DNA of 64,000 bases from Wenzhouxiangella sp. 15190 (GCF_003417465.1 NZ_QVMV01000052.1:182024-246023); one strand, 5' to 3'. Counted from the first letter of the stretch, positions 29,241 to 42,164 are shown. Program-made: numbers and translations. Notes: a model not told the origin generated them from the letters alone.

Positions 29241-29842
29241 ACGAGAAAGCGCTCAATCTGGTACCGATGGTCGTCGAGCAGTCCGCTCGCGGCGAGCGGG
29301 CCTACGACATCTATTCCCGTCTCCTCAAGGAGCGGGTCATCTTCATCGTCGGCCCGGTCGAGGACTATGCGGCCAACCTGATCGTCGCGCAACTGCTCTA
29401 CCTCGAGTCGGAAAATCCCGACAAGGACATCAACATCTACATCAACTCGCCCGGCGGCTCGGTGACGGCCGGCCTGGCCATTTACGACACGATGCAGTTC
29501 GTCAAGCCGGACGTGGCCACGATGTGCATCGGCCAGGCCGCCAGCATGGGCGCCCTGCTGCTCGCCGCCGGGGCGAAGGACAAGCGCTACGCGCTGCCAC
29601 ACTCGCGCATGATGATTCACCAGCCGCTGGGGGGCTACCAGGGGCAGGCGTCTGATATCGACATTCACGCGCGCGAAATTCTGAAGATGAAGGACACGCT
29701 CAACCGGATCCTGGTCAAGCACACCGGGCAGGATATGGAGACGATCGAGCGCGACACCGACCGAGACAAGTTCATGTCGGCCGAAGACGCGCGCGATTAC
29801 GGCCTGGTCGACGACGTCCTCAGCGATCGAAACTCACAGTAA
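29237..29842 (+). CDS. clpP: ATP-dependent Clp protease proteolytic subunit
   Basis: 201 aa serine peptidase that forms the double-heptamer barrel. The catalytic Ser103 lies in [11 protein letters not shown] and His128 in SRMMIHQP, with the Asp in the [11 protein letters not shown] region near 170-175. The [21 protein letters not shown] oxyanion block is intact. It starts within the tig stop (ATGA), so it is translationally coupled, and clpX follows 63 bp later. Confidence 0.99.
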   Translation: MNEKALNLVPMVVEQSARGERAYDIYSRLLKERVIFIVGPVEDYAANLIVAQLLYLESENPDKDINIYINSPGGSVTAGLAIYDTMQFVKPDVATMCIGQAASMGALLLAAGAKDKRYALPHSRMMIHQPLGGYQGQASDIDIHAREILKMKDTLNRILVKHTGQDMETIERDTDRDKFMSAEDARDYGLVDDVLSDRNSQ

Positions 29843-29905
29843 ACGAAGGCATTTTCGGTTAAACTCGATGACAATGAGTGGAATCGGAAAGAAGACGTAC
29901 GGATC

Positions 29906-31165
29906 ATGAGCGAATCCCCCAGCGACGGCAAGATTCTCTACTGTTCTTTCTGCGGAAAGAGCCAGCACGAGGTGCGCAAGCTGATTGCGGGTCCCAGCGT
30001 CTACATCTGTGACGAGTGTGTCGAGCTCTGCAACGACATCATCCGCGAGGAGCTCGAGGGCGCCGGCGAGGCCGAACGCGAAGAACTGCCGACGCCGCAC
30101 GAAATCCACGATTTCCTCGACAACTACGTCATCGGCCAGCAGCCGGCCAAGAAAGTGCTTTCGGTGGCGGTCTACAACCACTACAAGCGCCTCGAGTCCT
30201 ACAAGCACCGTGAGGACGTCGAATTGGCCAAGTCGAATATCCTGCTGATCGGCCCGACCGGCTCGGGCAAGACCTTGCTGGCCGAGACGCTGGCGCGCAT
30301 GCTCAACGTGCCGTTCACGATTGCCGACGCCACCACGCTGACCGAAGCCGGTTACGTCGGTGAGGACGTCGAGAACATCATCCAGAAGCTGCTGCAGAAG
30401 TGCGACTACGACGTCGAGAAGGCGCAGCAGGGCATCGTCTACATCGACGAGATCGACAAGATTTCCAAGAAGGCCGAGAATCCCTCGATTACCCGCGATG
30501 TCTCGGGCGAGGGCGTTCAACAGGCGTTGCTCAAGCTCATCGAGGGGACCATGGCTTCCGTACCGCCGCAGGGCGGACGCAAGCACCCCCAGCAGGAGTT
30601 CCTGCAGGTCGACACGCGCAATATCCTGTTCATCGTCGGCGGCGCTTTCGCCGGCCTGGACAAGGTGATCCAGGAGCGCTCCCAGTCGGCCGGCATCGGT
30701 TTCCACGCGGAAGTCCGCAACCCCGAAACCGAGGATGTGTCGAAAATCCTGACCGAGGTCGAGCCCGAGGACCTGATCCACTACGGCCTGATCCCGGAGT
30801 TCGTGGGTCGCCTGCCGGTCGTTGCCACCCTGACCGAGCTCGACGAGAAGGCGCTGGTGCGCATCCTGACCGAGCCGAAGAACGCCGTGGTCAAGCAGTT
30901 CCACAAGCTCTTCGAGATGGACCACTGCGAACTCGAGGTTCGCGACGACGCGCTACGCGCCATTGCCCGCAAGGCGATGGCCCGAAAAACCGGTGCACGC
31001 GGTTTGCGCACCATCATCGAGAACGTGCTTCTGGACGTGATGTACGACCTGCCGTCGACCGAGAACGTCACCAAGGTGGTTGTCGACGAGGCCGTGATCA
31101 ACGGCGAATCCGCCCCCTACCTGATCTACGAAAACCAGCCCCAGCGCGCCGGCGCGGAATCCTGA
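29906..31165 (+). CDS. clpX: ATP-dependent Clp protease ATPase subunit ClpX
   Basis: 419 aa AAA+ unfoldase for ClpP. The N-terminal zinc-binding domain has C-x2-C...C-x2-C ([15 protein letters not shown]); Walker A is [15 protein letters not shown]; Walker B is [11 protein letters not shown]; the ClpP-contact loop region and sensor motifs ([16 protein letters not shown]) follow. AAAGAAG lies upstream of the ATG. Confidence 0.99.
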   Translation: MSESPSDGKILYCSFCGKSQHEVRKLIAGPSVYICDECVELCNDIIREELEGAGEAEREELPTPHEIHDFLDNYVIGQQPAKKVLSVAVYNHYKRLESYKHREDVELAKSNILLIGPTGSGKTLLAETLARMLNVPFTIADATTLTEAGYVGEDVENIIQKLLQKCDYDVEKAQQGIVYIDEIDKISKKAENPSITRDVSGEGVQQALLKLIEGTMASVPPQGGRKHPQQEFLQVDTRNILFIVGGAFAGLDKVIQERSQSAGIGFHAEVRNPETEDVSKILTEVEPEDLIHYGLIPEFVGRLPVVATLTELDEKALVRILTEPKNAVVKQFHKLFEMDHCELEVRDDALRAIARKAMARKTGARGLRTIIENVLLDVMYDLPSTENVTKVVVDEAVINGESAPYLIYENQPQRAGAES

Positions 31166-31284
31166 TTTCGCACCGTGCCAGGCCTCACCCGGGTTGAATC
31201 GACCCGGTTCGGGGCCAATATCTGATACCAGTTCACACCAGGCAGGCCGGGTTGCCCGGCTTGCAGCGACTCCAGAGAGATTCA

Positions 31285-33699
<2,415 letters not shown>

Positions 33700-33861
33700 T
33701 CGCCCCATTTGGCGGCCTTTCCGGGTATTTTTCTCCCTCCCGGCTATTGATGCGGGGGGGCGCGTGATATACCATCGTTGACCAACAGACGGTCGGTTGC
33801 TGCCTATGGGGGTCGACTCACGCAGCAGCGCGGGGACTGGCCGCTGCCACCCACTGATACA

Positions 33862-33867
33862 TATAAT
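33862..33867 (+). promoter_or_regulatory. Consensus -10 box before hupB
   Basis: TATAAT followed by G, 19 bp before the hupB ATG. The -35 region is poor, and the leader would be only about 12 nt. Confidence 0.4.
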
Positions 33868-33885
33868 GTCTGGAGCGACAGTAAT

Positions 33886-34158
33886 ATGAATAAATCTGAA
33901 CTGATTGAAGCAATCTCTGATTCCGCTGGTCTTTCGAAGGCCGATGCCCAGCGCGCACTGGATTCCACCATCGAATCCATCACCAAGGCTCTTAAGAAGG
34001 GAGACACGGTTTCTCTGGTTGGATTTGGCACCTTCTCGGTCAAGAAGCGTGCAGCTCGCATGGGCCGCAACCCGGCCACCGGCGAGACGATCAAGATCAA
34101 GGCGTCCAAGACGCCGGCATTCAAGGCTGGCAAAGGCTTCAAAGACGCGATAAAATAA
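33886..34158 (+). CDS. hupB: DNA-binding protein HU-beta
   Basis: 90 aa nucleoid protein that bends [29 protein letters not shown] and the DNA-arm signature [38 protein letters not shown] are canonical. The ATG is preceded by GGAG at 11 nt. The position after lon matches many gammaproteobacteria. Two tRNA genes follow. Confidence 0.98.
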   Translation: MNKSELIEAISDSAGLSKADAQRALDSTIESITKALKKGDTVSLVGFGTFSVKKRAARMGRNPATGETIKIKASKTPAFKAGKGFKDAIK

Positions 34159-34172
34159 CGGGCTTGTGCCCG

Positions 34173-34248
34173 GGGTGCTTAGCTCAGCTGGGAGAGCATC
34201 GCCCTTACAAGGCGAGGGTCGGAGGTTCGAGCCCTCCAGCACCCACCA
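34173..34248 (+). tRNA. tRNA-Val (TAC)
   Basis: 76 nt with CCA. Acceptor GGGTGCT/AGCACCC; anticodon stem TCGCC/GGCGA, loop CTTACAA, anticodon TAC. It begins 14 bp after the hupB stop, so it may be read from the hupB promoter. Confidence 0.97.
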
Positions 34249-34254
34249 GGATTA

Positions 34255-34331
34255 GGAGTGGTAGTTCAGTTGGTTAGAATACCGGCCTGTCACGCCGGGG
34301 GTCGCGGGTTCGAGTCCCGTCCACTCCGCCA
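34255..34331 (+). tRNA. tRNA-Asp (GTC)
   Basis: 77 nt with CCA. Acceptor GGAGTGG/CCACTCC; anticodon stem CCGGC/GCCGG, loop CTGTCAC, anticodon GTC. Confidence 0.97.
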
Positions 34332-34340
34332 CTAATCTTC

Positions 34341-34361
34341 AGGGCGCCCGCGGGGCGCCCT
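34341..34361 (+). terminator. Hairpin terminator after tRNA-Asp
   Basis: AGGGCGCCC-GCG-GGGCGCCCT, a 9-bp perfect GC stem followed by GTTCATTT. Confidence 0.75.
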
Positions 34362-34429
34362 GTTCATTTCTGAAAACCTGACTGATGCGGCCACCGCATT
34401 AGCTAAACAACCGGGGTCTCTCAAGGATC

Positions 34430-36334
34430 ATGCTTCAGGCCATTCGTGAACGCGTAACCGGGATTGTCGCCATATTCGTGCTCGGCCTGCTGGCCATTCC
34501 CTTTCTTTTCTTTGGAGTCGACAGCTACATGCGAGGCGTGCCGCAGAACGCCGTCGCCATGGTCGGCAGTGCCGAAATTTCGGCCAGTGAATTCGAGACC
34601 AGTTTTGCCCAGTATCGCCGGCAGCTGCGCGAGCAGCTCGGTGACCGATACAACGATATCGAAACCAGTCAACCGTCTTTCCGGCGCGAACACCTGGAGC
34701 AGATGATCGATGAGTTGCTGCTGCGCCAGTATGCCGAGGACCTGGGTCTACGCGTCAGTGATCGCGCCGTCGCCGAGATCATCCAGGGAATTCCCGCCTT
34801 CCAGATCGAAGGCGAATTCAACCCGGATGTTTATCAGCAGGCGCTGCGTGGTGCAGGCGAGACACCCCGCAGCTTTGAACAGAGCCTGCGTGAGGACATA
34901 CAGACCAGTCTCGTACCTCAGGCTGTCTCGGAGTCGGCGGTGGTCACCGAGACCGAGGTCGATCGCATGATCAGCCTGCAGCAGCAGACCCGGAAGCTCA
35001 GCCTCATCCAGATCGACGCGGCGCAGTTCGAGCAGCAGGTGGAAGTGACCGAAGCCGATATCGAGACTTACTATGAAGAGAACCTCGACTCGTTCACGAC
35101 CGAGGAACGCGTCCGGCTGGCCTACGTCGAACTTCAGCCCGAGTCGCTCATCGACGAGGCTTCACTCAGCGAAGAAGAACTGCGCCAGCGTTATGAAGCG
35201 GCGGAGCAGCGTTACCTGACACCCGAAGCGCGGCGCGCCTCGCATATCCTCATCACCCCGGAAGAGGCCGGTGATGCAGAGTCTGCGCGTGCGCTGGCCG
35301 AGGAAATCAAGCAGCGAATCGAGGAAGGCGAATCCTTCGAGGAATTGGCCGCCGAGTACTCGGACGACCCGACTTCGGCCGAGCAGGGCGGTGATCTCGG
35401 CTGGATCGAACCCGAGGACATGGTCGAAGCTTTCGAGGATGCCCTCTACGACCTGGCTGAGCCGGGTGACGTCTCCGAACCGGTCGAGACCCAGTTCGGC
35501 TGGCATCTGATCAAACTCGACGAGATCCGACCGCCGGAAGGCATGAGTTTTGAGGAGGCGCGTCAGGAGATCCTGGATGATCACCTGCAACGAGAGCGCG
35601 AGGACCTCTACATCGAGATGTCGGACCGGATGGTTGACCTGGTTTATGCCGATGACAGCAGTCTGGAGCCGCTGGCCGACGAACTCGATCTGGAGATCAA
35701 GAAAACCGACTGGTTTACCCGGTCCGGTGGAGAGGACGGTATTGCGTCGAATCCGGAAATCGTCGAAGCCGCCTTTTCCGATCTCGTGTTGCTCGACAAG
35801 GCGGTTTCGGACCCGATCGAAATCGATCGTAACCACATGGTGGCCGTCCGGGTCGTTGAGCACGAGCCGGCCGAGCCGCGGCCACTGGAAGAAGTGGCCG
35901 ACCAGATTCGACAGCGCCTGATCACTGAGCGGACCCGCGAGTTGGCGCGGGAACGCGCCGAATCCCTGCGTGAACAAATTATCTCGGGCGAGGAAACGCT
36001 CGAGAGCCTGGCGGAAGCCGAGAACCTGGAAATGGTGACGGTCGAGTCGCTGGGCCGGCAGGATTTCCAGCAAGGGCCGAGCTTTGTGCAGGAAGTCTTT
36101 CGCTTACCGGCGCCGGGCGAGGAACCCACGTTGCACGTCCTGCCGCGTCAGGGCGGCCATGCCGTCGTGCGCCTGGAGGCTGTGCAGTCAGGCAATCCGG
36201 CCGAGGCGGGCGAATCCCAGCGCGAGATGATGCGCCGGCAGCTTCGCACGAGTCGCACGCAGGAAGCCATCGAGGGGCTGCTGGCGCGGTTGCGCGAGGA
36301 GACCAATATCAGCGTGGATGAGGAGCGGCTCTGA
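34430..36334 (+). CDS. ppiD: Periplasmic folding chaperone PpiD (parvulin domain)
   Basis: 634 aa, anchored by one helix near residues 12-28 (IVAIFVLGLLAIPFLFFG), with a SurA-N-like chaperone part and a parvulin/PpiC domain around residues 260-365 (RRASHILITPEEAG, FEELAAEYSDDPTSAEQGGDLGWIEPEDMV, QFGWHLIKLDEI). Such proteins help outer-membrane and periplasmic proteins fold at the Sec exit. The C-terminal part is very acidic and Gln-rich. It converges on fabI, with a word repeat and a terminator between. Confidence 0.95.
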   Translation: MLQAIRERVTGIVAIFVLGLLAIPFLFFGVDSYMRGVPQNAVAMVGSAEISASEFETSFAQYRRQLREQLGDRYNDIETSQPSFRREHLEQMIDELLLRQYAEDLGLRVSDRAVAEIIQGIPAFQIEGEFNPDVYQQALRGAGETPRSFEQSLREDIQTSLVPQAVSESAVVTETEVDRMISLQQQTRKLSLIQIDAAQFEQQVEVTEADIETYYEENLDSFTTEERVRLAYVELQPESLIDEASLSEEELRQRYEAAEQRYLTPEARRASHILITPEEAGDAESARALAEEIKQRIEEGESFEELAAEYSDDPTSAEQGGDLGWIEPEDMVEAFEDALYDLAEPGDVSEPVETQFGWHLIKLDEIRPPEGMSFEEARQEILDDHLQREREDLYIEMSDRMVDLVYADDSSLEPLADELDLEIKKTDWFTRSGGEDGIASNPEIVEAAFSDLVLLDKAVSDPIEIDRNHMVAVRVVEHEPAEPRPLEEVADQIRQRLITERTRELARERAESLREQIISGEETLESLAEAENLEMVTVESLGRQDFQQGPSFVQEVFRLPAPGEEPTLHVLPRQGGHAVVRLEAVQSGNPAEAGESQREMMRRQLRTSRTQEAIEGLLARLREETNISVDEERL

Positions 36335-36341
36335 CGCGGAC

Positions 36342-36367
36342 AGTGTGAAGTGTTCAGTGTGAAGTGT
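36342..36367. repeat. Second copy of the 26-nt AGTGTGA-type repeat
   Basis: Identical over 26 nt to 16348-16373, in reverse orientation. It sits between the ppiD stop and the terminator shared with fabI. Confidence 0.9.
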
Positions 36368-36370
36368 TAA

Positions 36371-36399
36371 AAAGAAGCCGGGCAGTGCCCGGCTTCTTT
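36371..36399. terminator. Bidirectional terminator between ppiD and fabI
   Basis: AAAGAAGCCGGGC-AGT-GCCCGGCTTCTTT, a 13-bp perfect stem with A and T ends, suited to stop both converging genes. Confidence 0.85.
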
Positions 36400-36407
36400 C
36401 GTCTGGG

Positions 36408-37193
36408 TTAATCCAATCCGGCCATGCCGACGATGTTGTAGCCTCCGTCGACATAGGTGATCTCGCCGGAGATACCGGCGGCCAGGTCCGAGCACAGAAA
36501 GGCGGCGGCGTTGCCGACGTCTTCCTTGGTGATGTTGCGGCGGATGGGTGATGCTTCCTCGACGTGCTCGAGCATGCTGCGCAGATTGGACACGCCGGAA
36601 GCGGCCAGGGTCTTGATCGGGCCGGCCGAAATGCCGTTGACCCGTATGCCCTCGGCGCCCAGGCCGTGGGCCAGATAGCGCACGGATGCCTCGAGCGAAG
36701 CCTTGGCCAGGCCCATGACGTTGTAGCTCGGCATGGCGCGCACGGCTCCGAGGTAGCTGAGCGTGAGCATCGCACTGTTGCGGCCTGTCATCAGGTGTTT
36801 TCCGGCGCGTGCCAGGGCGGCGAAGCTGTAGCTGGAAATATCGTGCGCAATCCGGAAACCGTCGCGGTCGATGACGTCGGCGAATTCCCCTTCGAGTTGT
36901 TCGCGCGGCGCGTAGCCGACGGCGTGAACGATGATGTCGAGTTCGCCCCATTCCTTTTCGATGGTGTCGAAGACCGCGTCGATCTGCTCGTCGCTTCCGA
37001 CGTCCAGCGGCATGGTGAGGGTCGATCCGGTCTGATCGGCGATTTTCTGGACTCGCGACTGCAGTTTTTCGTTCTGGTAGGTAAATGCCAGTTCCGCGCC
37101 CTCGCGATGCATCGCCTCGGCGATGCCCCAAGCGATTGATCGCGGGCTGGCGACACCCACGATCAGGGCCTTCTTGCCTTCGAGCATGCCCAT
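36408..37193 (-). CDS. fabI: Enoyl-[acyl-carrier-protein] reductase FabI
   Basis: 261 aa short-chain dehydrogenase fold, NADH-dependent, last step of each fatty-acid elongation round. The start [20 protein letters not shown] holds the FabI-type nucleotide site; the active-site pair Y-x6-K appears in [14 protein letters not shown]; the [24 protein letters not shown] substrate loop is present. It is the known target of triclosan-like inhibitors (family knowledge). Confidence 0.97.
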   Translation of the reverse strand: MGMLEGKKALIVGVASPRSIAWGIAEAMHREGAELAFTYQNEKLQSRVQKIADQTGSTLTMPLDVGSDEQIDAVFDTIEKEWGELDIIVHAVGYAPREQLEGEFADVIDRDGFRIAHDISSYSFAALARAGKHLMTGRNSAMLTLSYLGAVRAMPSYNVMGLAKASLEASVRYLAHGLGAEGIRVNGISAGPIKTLAASGVSNLRSMLEHVEEASPIRRNITKEDVGNAAAFLCSDLAAGISGEITYVDGGYNIVGMAGLD

Positions 37194-37287
37194 AGATGGC
37201 CATCCTTGTGTCGTTAGTTGAAAGGAGACGATTGTAACGGCCCGTGAAGGAAGTGTCGCGGCAGTACGGTTGGCTTGTGTTAATATC

Positions 37288-37303
37288 CCGACCGATCGGT
37301 CGG
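37288..37303 (+). promoter_or_regulatory. TetR-type operator palindrome
   Basis: CCGACCGATCGGTCGG, a perfect 16-nt dyad just after a TTAATAT -10-like box and about 37 bp before the tetR-family start codon. Its placement suits self-repression of the efflux operon. Confidence 0.7.
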
Positions 37304-37339
37304 TTCGGCCGGCACTTGATGGGGAGAACTCAGCGTTTC

Positions 37340-37999
37340 ATGAGCTCGCAATTGCACGACTGCTCCGGGTGCGGTACCGGTGAATCGACGTCGACCGGGC
37401 GCGTCCGCCTGCTGGTAGCGGCCGAGACCGAGTTTGCCGAGCGCGGTTACTCGGGTGCATCTATTGCCGGAATTGCCCGCCGCGCCGGTGTTGGCAAGTC
37501 GACGGTGTTTCATCACTTCGAGTCCAAGGAAGCGCTCTATCTGGCCGTCATATCGCGAGCGGCGGCGGAATTTGCGCACACGCTCGAGCATGTGCTCTCG
37601 TCGTCGGAGAGCGTCGGCGAGGGACTTGCGCGATTCCAGGCCGCCCATCTCGATCACATGCACCGGAATGCCCAGGTTGCCCGCCTGATTCTGCGCGAGC
37701 TCCAGGATGAGCGTTTCGGGCACGACCGTCCCTTGATCGCCGAAGTGCTGTCGGCCAACTACACGCGCCTGCTACGCTTTCTGCAGTCAGCCCAGTCCCG
37801 TGGGGAAATACGCGCCGATGCGGACTGTGAAGTGGCAGCCATTGCCCTGTTTTCGGCGAATGTATTTCACTTCCAGTACGCTGGGGCGATGGCGCGCACC
37901 CCGGAACTCACCGGGGCCAGCGACAGCGGGCGCTTTACCCAATCGATTTCCGATCTCGTCCTCAACGGCCTCAATGCCACCGAATCAGGCAGCGATTGA
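37340..37999 (+). CDS. TetR/AcrR-family transcriptional regulator
   Basis: 219 aa. N-terminal helix-turn-helix: RVRLLVAAETEFAERGYSGASIAGIARRAGVGKSTVFHHFESKEALYLAVI. The C-terminal ligand domain includes HMHRNAQVARLILRELQDERF, common in regulators of RND pumps. I place the start at the ATG giving MSSQLHDCSGCG; an in-frame ATG at 37319 is an alternative, and any start upstream would run through the operator palindrome. It is followed 2 bp later by the pump adaptor gene, so it is likely the local repressor. Confidence 0.85.
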   Translation: MSSQLHDCSGCGTGESTSTGRVRLLVAAETEFAERGYSGASIAGIARRAGVGKSTVFHHFESKEALYLAVISRAAAEFAHTLEHVLSSSESVGEGLARFQAAHLDHMHRNAQVARLILRELQDERFGHDRPLIAEVLSANYTRLLRFLQSAQSRGEIRADADCEVAAIALFSANVFHFQYAGAMARTPELTGASDSGRFTQSISDLVLNGLNATESGSD

Positions 38000-38001
38000 C
38001 C

Positions 38002-39081
38002 ATGCTATCGAAGTCCAAGTTCTCTTGCCTTTTCATTCTCCCTTTCCTTGTTGTCGCCTGCGGGCAAGATGATTCGGATGACGGTTCCGAGCGATCGACG
38101 CCGGTGACCATCACCGAAGCCGTCGTCCAGCCCGTTGAATGGATCGAGCGCTCGATTGGCCGCCTGCGCGCCAACAGTGCGCCGAACGTGGCCGCCGAGA
38201 CGGCCGGCGCGGTCGCCGTCATCCACCACGATGCCGGTGATGCCGTCGAAGCCGGGGAGCGCTTGGCCGAACTCGACGACCAGGTCCAGACCATCGCGGT
38301 CAATTCGGCCCGGGCCGAACTGCGCCGCCTCGAGGCCCTGATGGCCAACGAGCGTCGCAGGGTTAGGCGCCTGACCAACCTGCGCGAACAGCAGTCGGTT
38401 TCCCAGGATCAGCTCGACGAGGCCGAGACCAACGTCGAGTCCCTGGAGGCGCAGATCCAGGCGGCGCAGTCCGCGCTGGAGGATGTCGAGTACAACCTCG
38501 CGCGAACCCGCATCGTCAGCCCGGTCAGCGGCATCATCCAGGAACGACTGGTCAGCGCTGGCGACTTCGTCAATCGCGGGCAGGTGATGTTCGAACTGGT
38601 CTCGCCGGCGGCGTTGCGCGCACTCGTGCCGCTACCGGAACATCTGCAGAATCACGTCGAGGTCGGCCAGCCGGTGCGGCTCTGGGTGCCTTCCCGGCCT
38701 GACGATGTTCACGACTTCGAGGTCACCGAAATCCGGCCGCAGGTGGGCTCGGGCTCCAGGGCCATTGAGCTCATCGTGGATCTCGACAACCCCGGTGGCT
38801 GGCGCGTCGGCGGGTCGGTGTCTGCCGAGATCGTGATCGAGCGTCGTGACGGCCTGGTCGTGCCGCCGACCAGCGTGGTCCGCCGGCCGGATGGTCGCGT
38901 GGTCTACGTGATCGAGGATTCGCGTGCCCGTGAAAGGCCGGTTGAAGTCGGCCTTCGTGATGCCGACTGGATCGAGATTCTCGAAGGCGTGAGCGAAGGC
39001 GAGCGCGTGGTCGTCGACGGCGCTGGCTTCATGACCGACGATGCCAGGGTCACGGTCGAGGAAGGCGGAGACGCGCGATGA
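38002..39081 (+). CDS. RND efflux periplasmic adaptor (membrane fusion lipoprotein)
   Basis: 359 aa. Lipoprotein signal with lipobox VVAC (LFILPFLVVACGQ). The lipoyl-like halves (AAETAGAVAVIHHDAGDAVEAGERLAELDD and ARTRIVSPVSGIIQERLVSAGDFVNRG) flank a coiled-coil of about 70 residues; a beta-barrel and a membrane-proximal domain follow. It joins the inner-membrane pump to an outer-membrane channel (none is encoded here). Its stop overlaps the permease start (ATGA). Confidence 0.92.
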   Translation: MLSKSKFSCLFILPFLVVACGQDDSDDGSERSTPVTITEAVVQPVEWIERSIGRLRANSAPNVAAETAGAVAVIHHDAGDAVEAGERLAELDDQVQTIAVNSARAELRRLEALMANERRRVRRLTNLREQQSVSQDQLDEAETNVESLEAQIQAAQSALEDVEYNLARTRIVSPVSGIIQERLVSAGDFVNRGQVMFELVSPAALRALVPLPEHLQNHVEVGQPVRLWVPSRPDDVHDFEVTEIRPQVGSGSRAIELIVDLDNPGGWRVGGSVSAEIVIERRDGLVVPPTSVVRRPDGRVVYVIEDSRARERPVEVGLRDADWIEILEGVSEGERVVVDGAGFMTDDARVTVEEGGDAR

Positions 39082-42000
39082 CATTGCCGGAGCTATCCAT
39101 TCGCCGGCACGTGCTGGCCTACATGGTATCGGCGGTGATGGTGCTGTTCGGCATCCTCGGGTTCCAGCGCATCGGCATCGACCAGTTCCCGGAAATCGAG
39201 TTTCCGCTGGTTTCGGTGACCACGGTGTTGCCCGGCGCCAGTCCCGAGATCGTCGAGGCCAGTATTACCAGCATCATCGAAAGCTCGGTCAACAGCGTTC
39301 CCGGAATTGACTACATCCAGTCCAGTTCCTCGCCGGGCGTTTCCAACGTCACGATCAACTTCCAGTTGTCGAAGGACATCGACGTCGCCTTCAACGAGGT
39401 CCAGGCCAAGGTCAACCAGATTGTGCGCCAGCTGCCCGAGGACGCCGACCCGCCGGTGGTCGCCAAGGTCGAGGTCGGCGCCAGCCCGGTCATGTGGCTG
39501 GCGCTGCAGGGCGATCGCACCATGCAGCAGCTCAACCAGTATGCCGAGAACGTCATCAGCAAGCGCCTGGAGACGATCAACGGCGTGGGCGAGGTGCGCA
39601 TCGGCGGCCGGCGCGAGCGCACCATCCGTGTGGAGGTCGACCTCGAGCGCATGAATGCCCTCGACATCACGCCGCAGGACATTCGCCGGGCGTTTGCCTC
39701 CGAGCATGTCCAGTTCCCCGGCGGGTTTCTGGTGTCCGGGCGCACCGAGTCGCTGATCAAGCTGGACCTCGAATATCACAGCCCCGAGGCGCTTTCGAGA
39801 ATGGTCGTGGCCCATCGTGACGGTGCGGCGATTCGGCTCGACGATATCGCAGAGGTCGTCGACGGCCTGGCGGACTATCGATCGATTGCCCGGTTCAACG
39901 AGGAGCCCACCGTGGGGCTGGGGATCGTCAAGATTTCCGGGTCGAACACGGTGGCAATCGTCGACGAGGTCCAGCGCCGGCTCGAGGAGGAGATCATTCC
40001 GCAGTTGCCCCCGGGCATGACCATCCAGGTCGCCTCCGACGACTCCGAGCTCATTCGCGAGATCGTACGCGCGCTGCAGGATCACTTATGGGAAGGCGCG
40101 TTACTGGCGGCCATTATCGTGCTGCTGTTTTTGCGCTCGTGGCGCGGCACCATCATCATCGCGCTGGCCATTCCGGTGTCGTTGCTGGCCGCCATGGCGG
40201 CGATCAACCTGATGGGCTACACGCTCAACACGATGACCCTGCTGGCACTCCTGTTGCTCATCGGCGTCGTCGTCGACGATGCCATCGTCGTCCTTGAGAA
40301 CATCTACCGGCATCGCCAGGAAGAAGAACCCGATCCGGAGAAAGCCGCCATTTCCGGCTCCAATCAGGTTTTCTTCGCCATCATCGCCACCACCCTGACG
40401 CTGGTTTCCATATTTGCGTCGGTGATCTTCCTCGGCGGCATCATCGGCCGGTTCTTCGAGTCGTTCGCTGTCACCGTGACGGTGGGCGTTCTGGCTTCCT
40501 CGATCGTCGCGTTGACGCTCACGCCCGTGCTGTGTGCGCGGTTTTTGCGTGTGCGTCGCACCGATAGCGAGCATGGTCGCATCTATCATTCGATGGACCG
40601 TTTCTTCGACGGCATGAACCGCGGCTATCGTCGGTTGCTGGACGCTTCGCTCAACAGGCGCTGGACCGTCATCCTCGTGGCCTTGCTGGTCGTGGCCAGT
40701 TCCGGCTTCTTCTTCGTCGCCATCGACAAGGAATTCGTTCCCGAGGAAGACGAGGGCCGGTTCCAGGTCTTCTTCCGCGCTCCGCTGGGTACCGGCATCG
40801 AGGCGACCAACGAGTATATGAAGGAGATCGAGTCGGTACTCGGTTCCAAGGATGTCATCCGCAGCTATTTCACAGCCATCGGTCTGGGGGCCGCCGGAGA
40901 GGTCAATCGCGGCATTGCTTTCGCGCGCATGGTCGAGCGCTCCGAACGCGACATCAAGCAGCAGGACTTCCTCGACGAGTTGCGGAGCGAACTGGCCGGC
41001 ATTCCGGGCGTGATCGCTTTCGCCGCGCCGCCGTCGATCGTCAGCGGGCAGCGTGGTGATCCGCTGCAGTTTTCCATTACCGGCCCCGATCTCGACACCG
41101 CCGCCGAGTTGGGGGAGACCATGAAATCCCGGCTGGAGGAAATCGATGGCATGGGCCGTCTGGACCTGGATCTCCAACTCAACCTGCCGCAGATCGACAT
41201 CGATGTCGACCGGGTACGTGCCGCCGAGGCCGGCGTCAGTTCGGCCGATCTCGCCTTCGCCGTGAACATGCTCGTGGGCGGATTCGATATCGCCCGCTAC
41301 AACGACGAGCCCGGCGACGGTGAGCGCTACGATATCCGCGTCAAGGCGCGTGAAGGCCAGTTCGACACTCCGGACGACCTCAACCGCATCTACCTCCGGG
41401 GCAGCGACGGTTCGCTGGTACGCTTCGATTCGATCGCCGAAGGCGTCGAGCGACTGGGTCCGGCGGTGATTACCCGCTTCGACCTGAACTACTCGGCCGA
41501 TTTCTTCGGCAACCCCGAGATGCCCCTGGGCGAGGCCATCACCGCCATCGACGAGATTGCCGAAGAAATCCTGCCCCTCGGCTACCGCGTGGCCTACAAG
41601 GCGCAGGCCCGGGAGTTCCAGCAGACGCAGCAATACGTGATGTTCGCCTTCGTGCTGGCCACGATTCTGGTGTTCATCGTGCTCGCCAGCCAGTTCAACT
41701 CCTTCATCCAGCCGCTGATCGTCATGGTCGCGCAACCACTGGCGGTCATCGGCGGTGTACTGTTGCTATGGCTGACCGGCAATTCACTCAATATCTACTC
41801 CATGATCGGTATGGTCTTGCTGGTCGGGTTGGTGGCCAAGAATTCCATTCTGCTGGTGGACTTGACCAACCAGTTCCGTAACCAGGGGCAGGGCGTCGAC
41901 GAGGCGCTGGGCAATGCCTGTCCGATTCGCCTGCGCCCGGTGCTGATGACCTCGCTGACGGTCATTCTGGCGCTGACGCCGCCGGCGCTGGGCTTCGGGG

Positions 42001-42164
42001 CAGGTGCCGACACCAACGGCCCGCTGGCCATCGCCGTCATCGGCGGTATGCTCAGTTCCACGCTGCTGACACTGGTCGTGGTGCCGGCGGTCTATTCGCT
42101 GATCGAAAACAGCAAGTTCCTGGGTTCGAGCAGCCCCGGGCAAAAGGAAACGGAATCGACATGA
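39078..42164 (+). CDS. RND-family efflux permease
   Basis: 1028 aa with 12 membrane helices and two large periplasmic loops, full length for the HAE1/AcrB group. Motifs seen: GIDQFPEIEFPLVSVTTVLPGASPE near the start, the proton-relay aspartates in GVVVDDAIVVLENIYRH, and GLVAKNSILLVDLTNQFRNQG. It likely exports drugs, lipids or other toxic small molecules using the proton gradient. It lies in the operon tetR-adaptor-permease-FMN reductase with 4-nt overlaps on both sides. Confidence 0.95.
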   Translation: MTLPELSIRRHVLAYMVSAVMVLFGILGFQRIGIDQFPEIEFPLVSVTTVLPGASPEIVEASITSIIESSVNSVPGIDYIQSSSSPGVSNVTINFQLSKDIDVAFNEVQAKVNQIVRQLPEDADPPVVAKVEVGASPVMWLALQGDRTMQQLNQYAENVISKRLETINGVGEVRIGGRRERTIRVEVDLERMNALDITPQDIRRAFASEHVQFPGGFLVSGRTESLIKLDLEYHSPEALSRMVVAHRDGAAIRLDDIAEVVDGLADYRSIARFNEEPTVGLGIVKISGSNTVAIVDEVQRRLEEEIIPQLPPGMTIQVASDDSELIREIVRALQDHLWEGALLAAIIVLLFLRSWRGTIIIALAIPVSLLAAMAAINLMGYTLNTMTLLALLLLIGVVVDDAIVVLENIYRHRQEEEPDPEKAAISGSNQVFFAIIATTLTLVSIFASVIFLGGIIGRFFESFAVTVTVGVLASSIVALTLTPVLCARFLRVRRTDSEHGRIYHSMDRFFDGMNRGYRRLLDASLNRRWTVILVALLVVASSGFFFVAIDKEFVPEEDEGRFQVFFRAPLGTGIEATNEYMKEIESVLGSKDVIRSYFTAIGLGAAGEVNRGIAFARMVERSERDIKQQDFLDELRSELAGIPGVIAFAAPPSIVSGQRGDPLQFSITGPDLDTAAELGETMKSRLEEIDGMGRLDLDLQLNLPQIDIDVDRVRAAEAGVSSADLAFAVNMLVGGFDIARYNDEPGDGERYDIRVKAREGQFDTPDDLNRIYLRGSDGSLVRFDSIAEGVERLGPAVITRFDLNYSADFFGNPEMPLGEAITAIDEIAEEILPLGYRVAYKAQAREFQQTQQYVMFAFVLATILVFIVLASQFNSFIQPLIVMVAQPLAVIGGVLLLWLTGNSLNIYSMIGMVLLVGLVAKNSILLVDLTNQFRNQGQGVDEALGNACPIRLRPVLMTSLTVILALTPPALGFGAGADTNGPLAIAVIGGMLSSTLLTLVVVPAVYSLIENSKFLGSSSPGQKETEST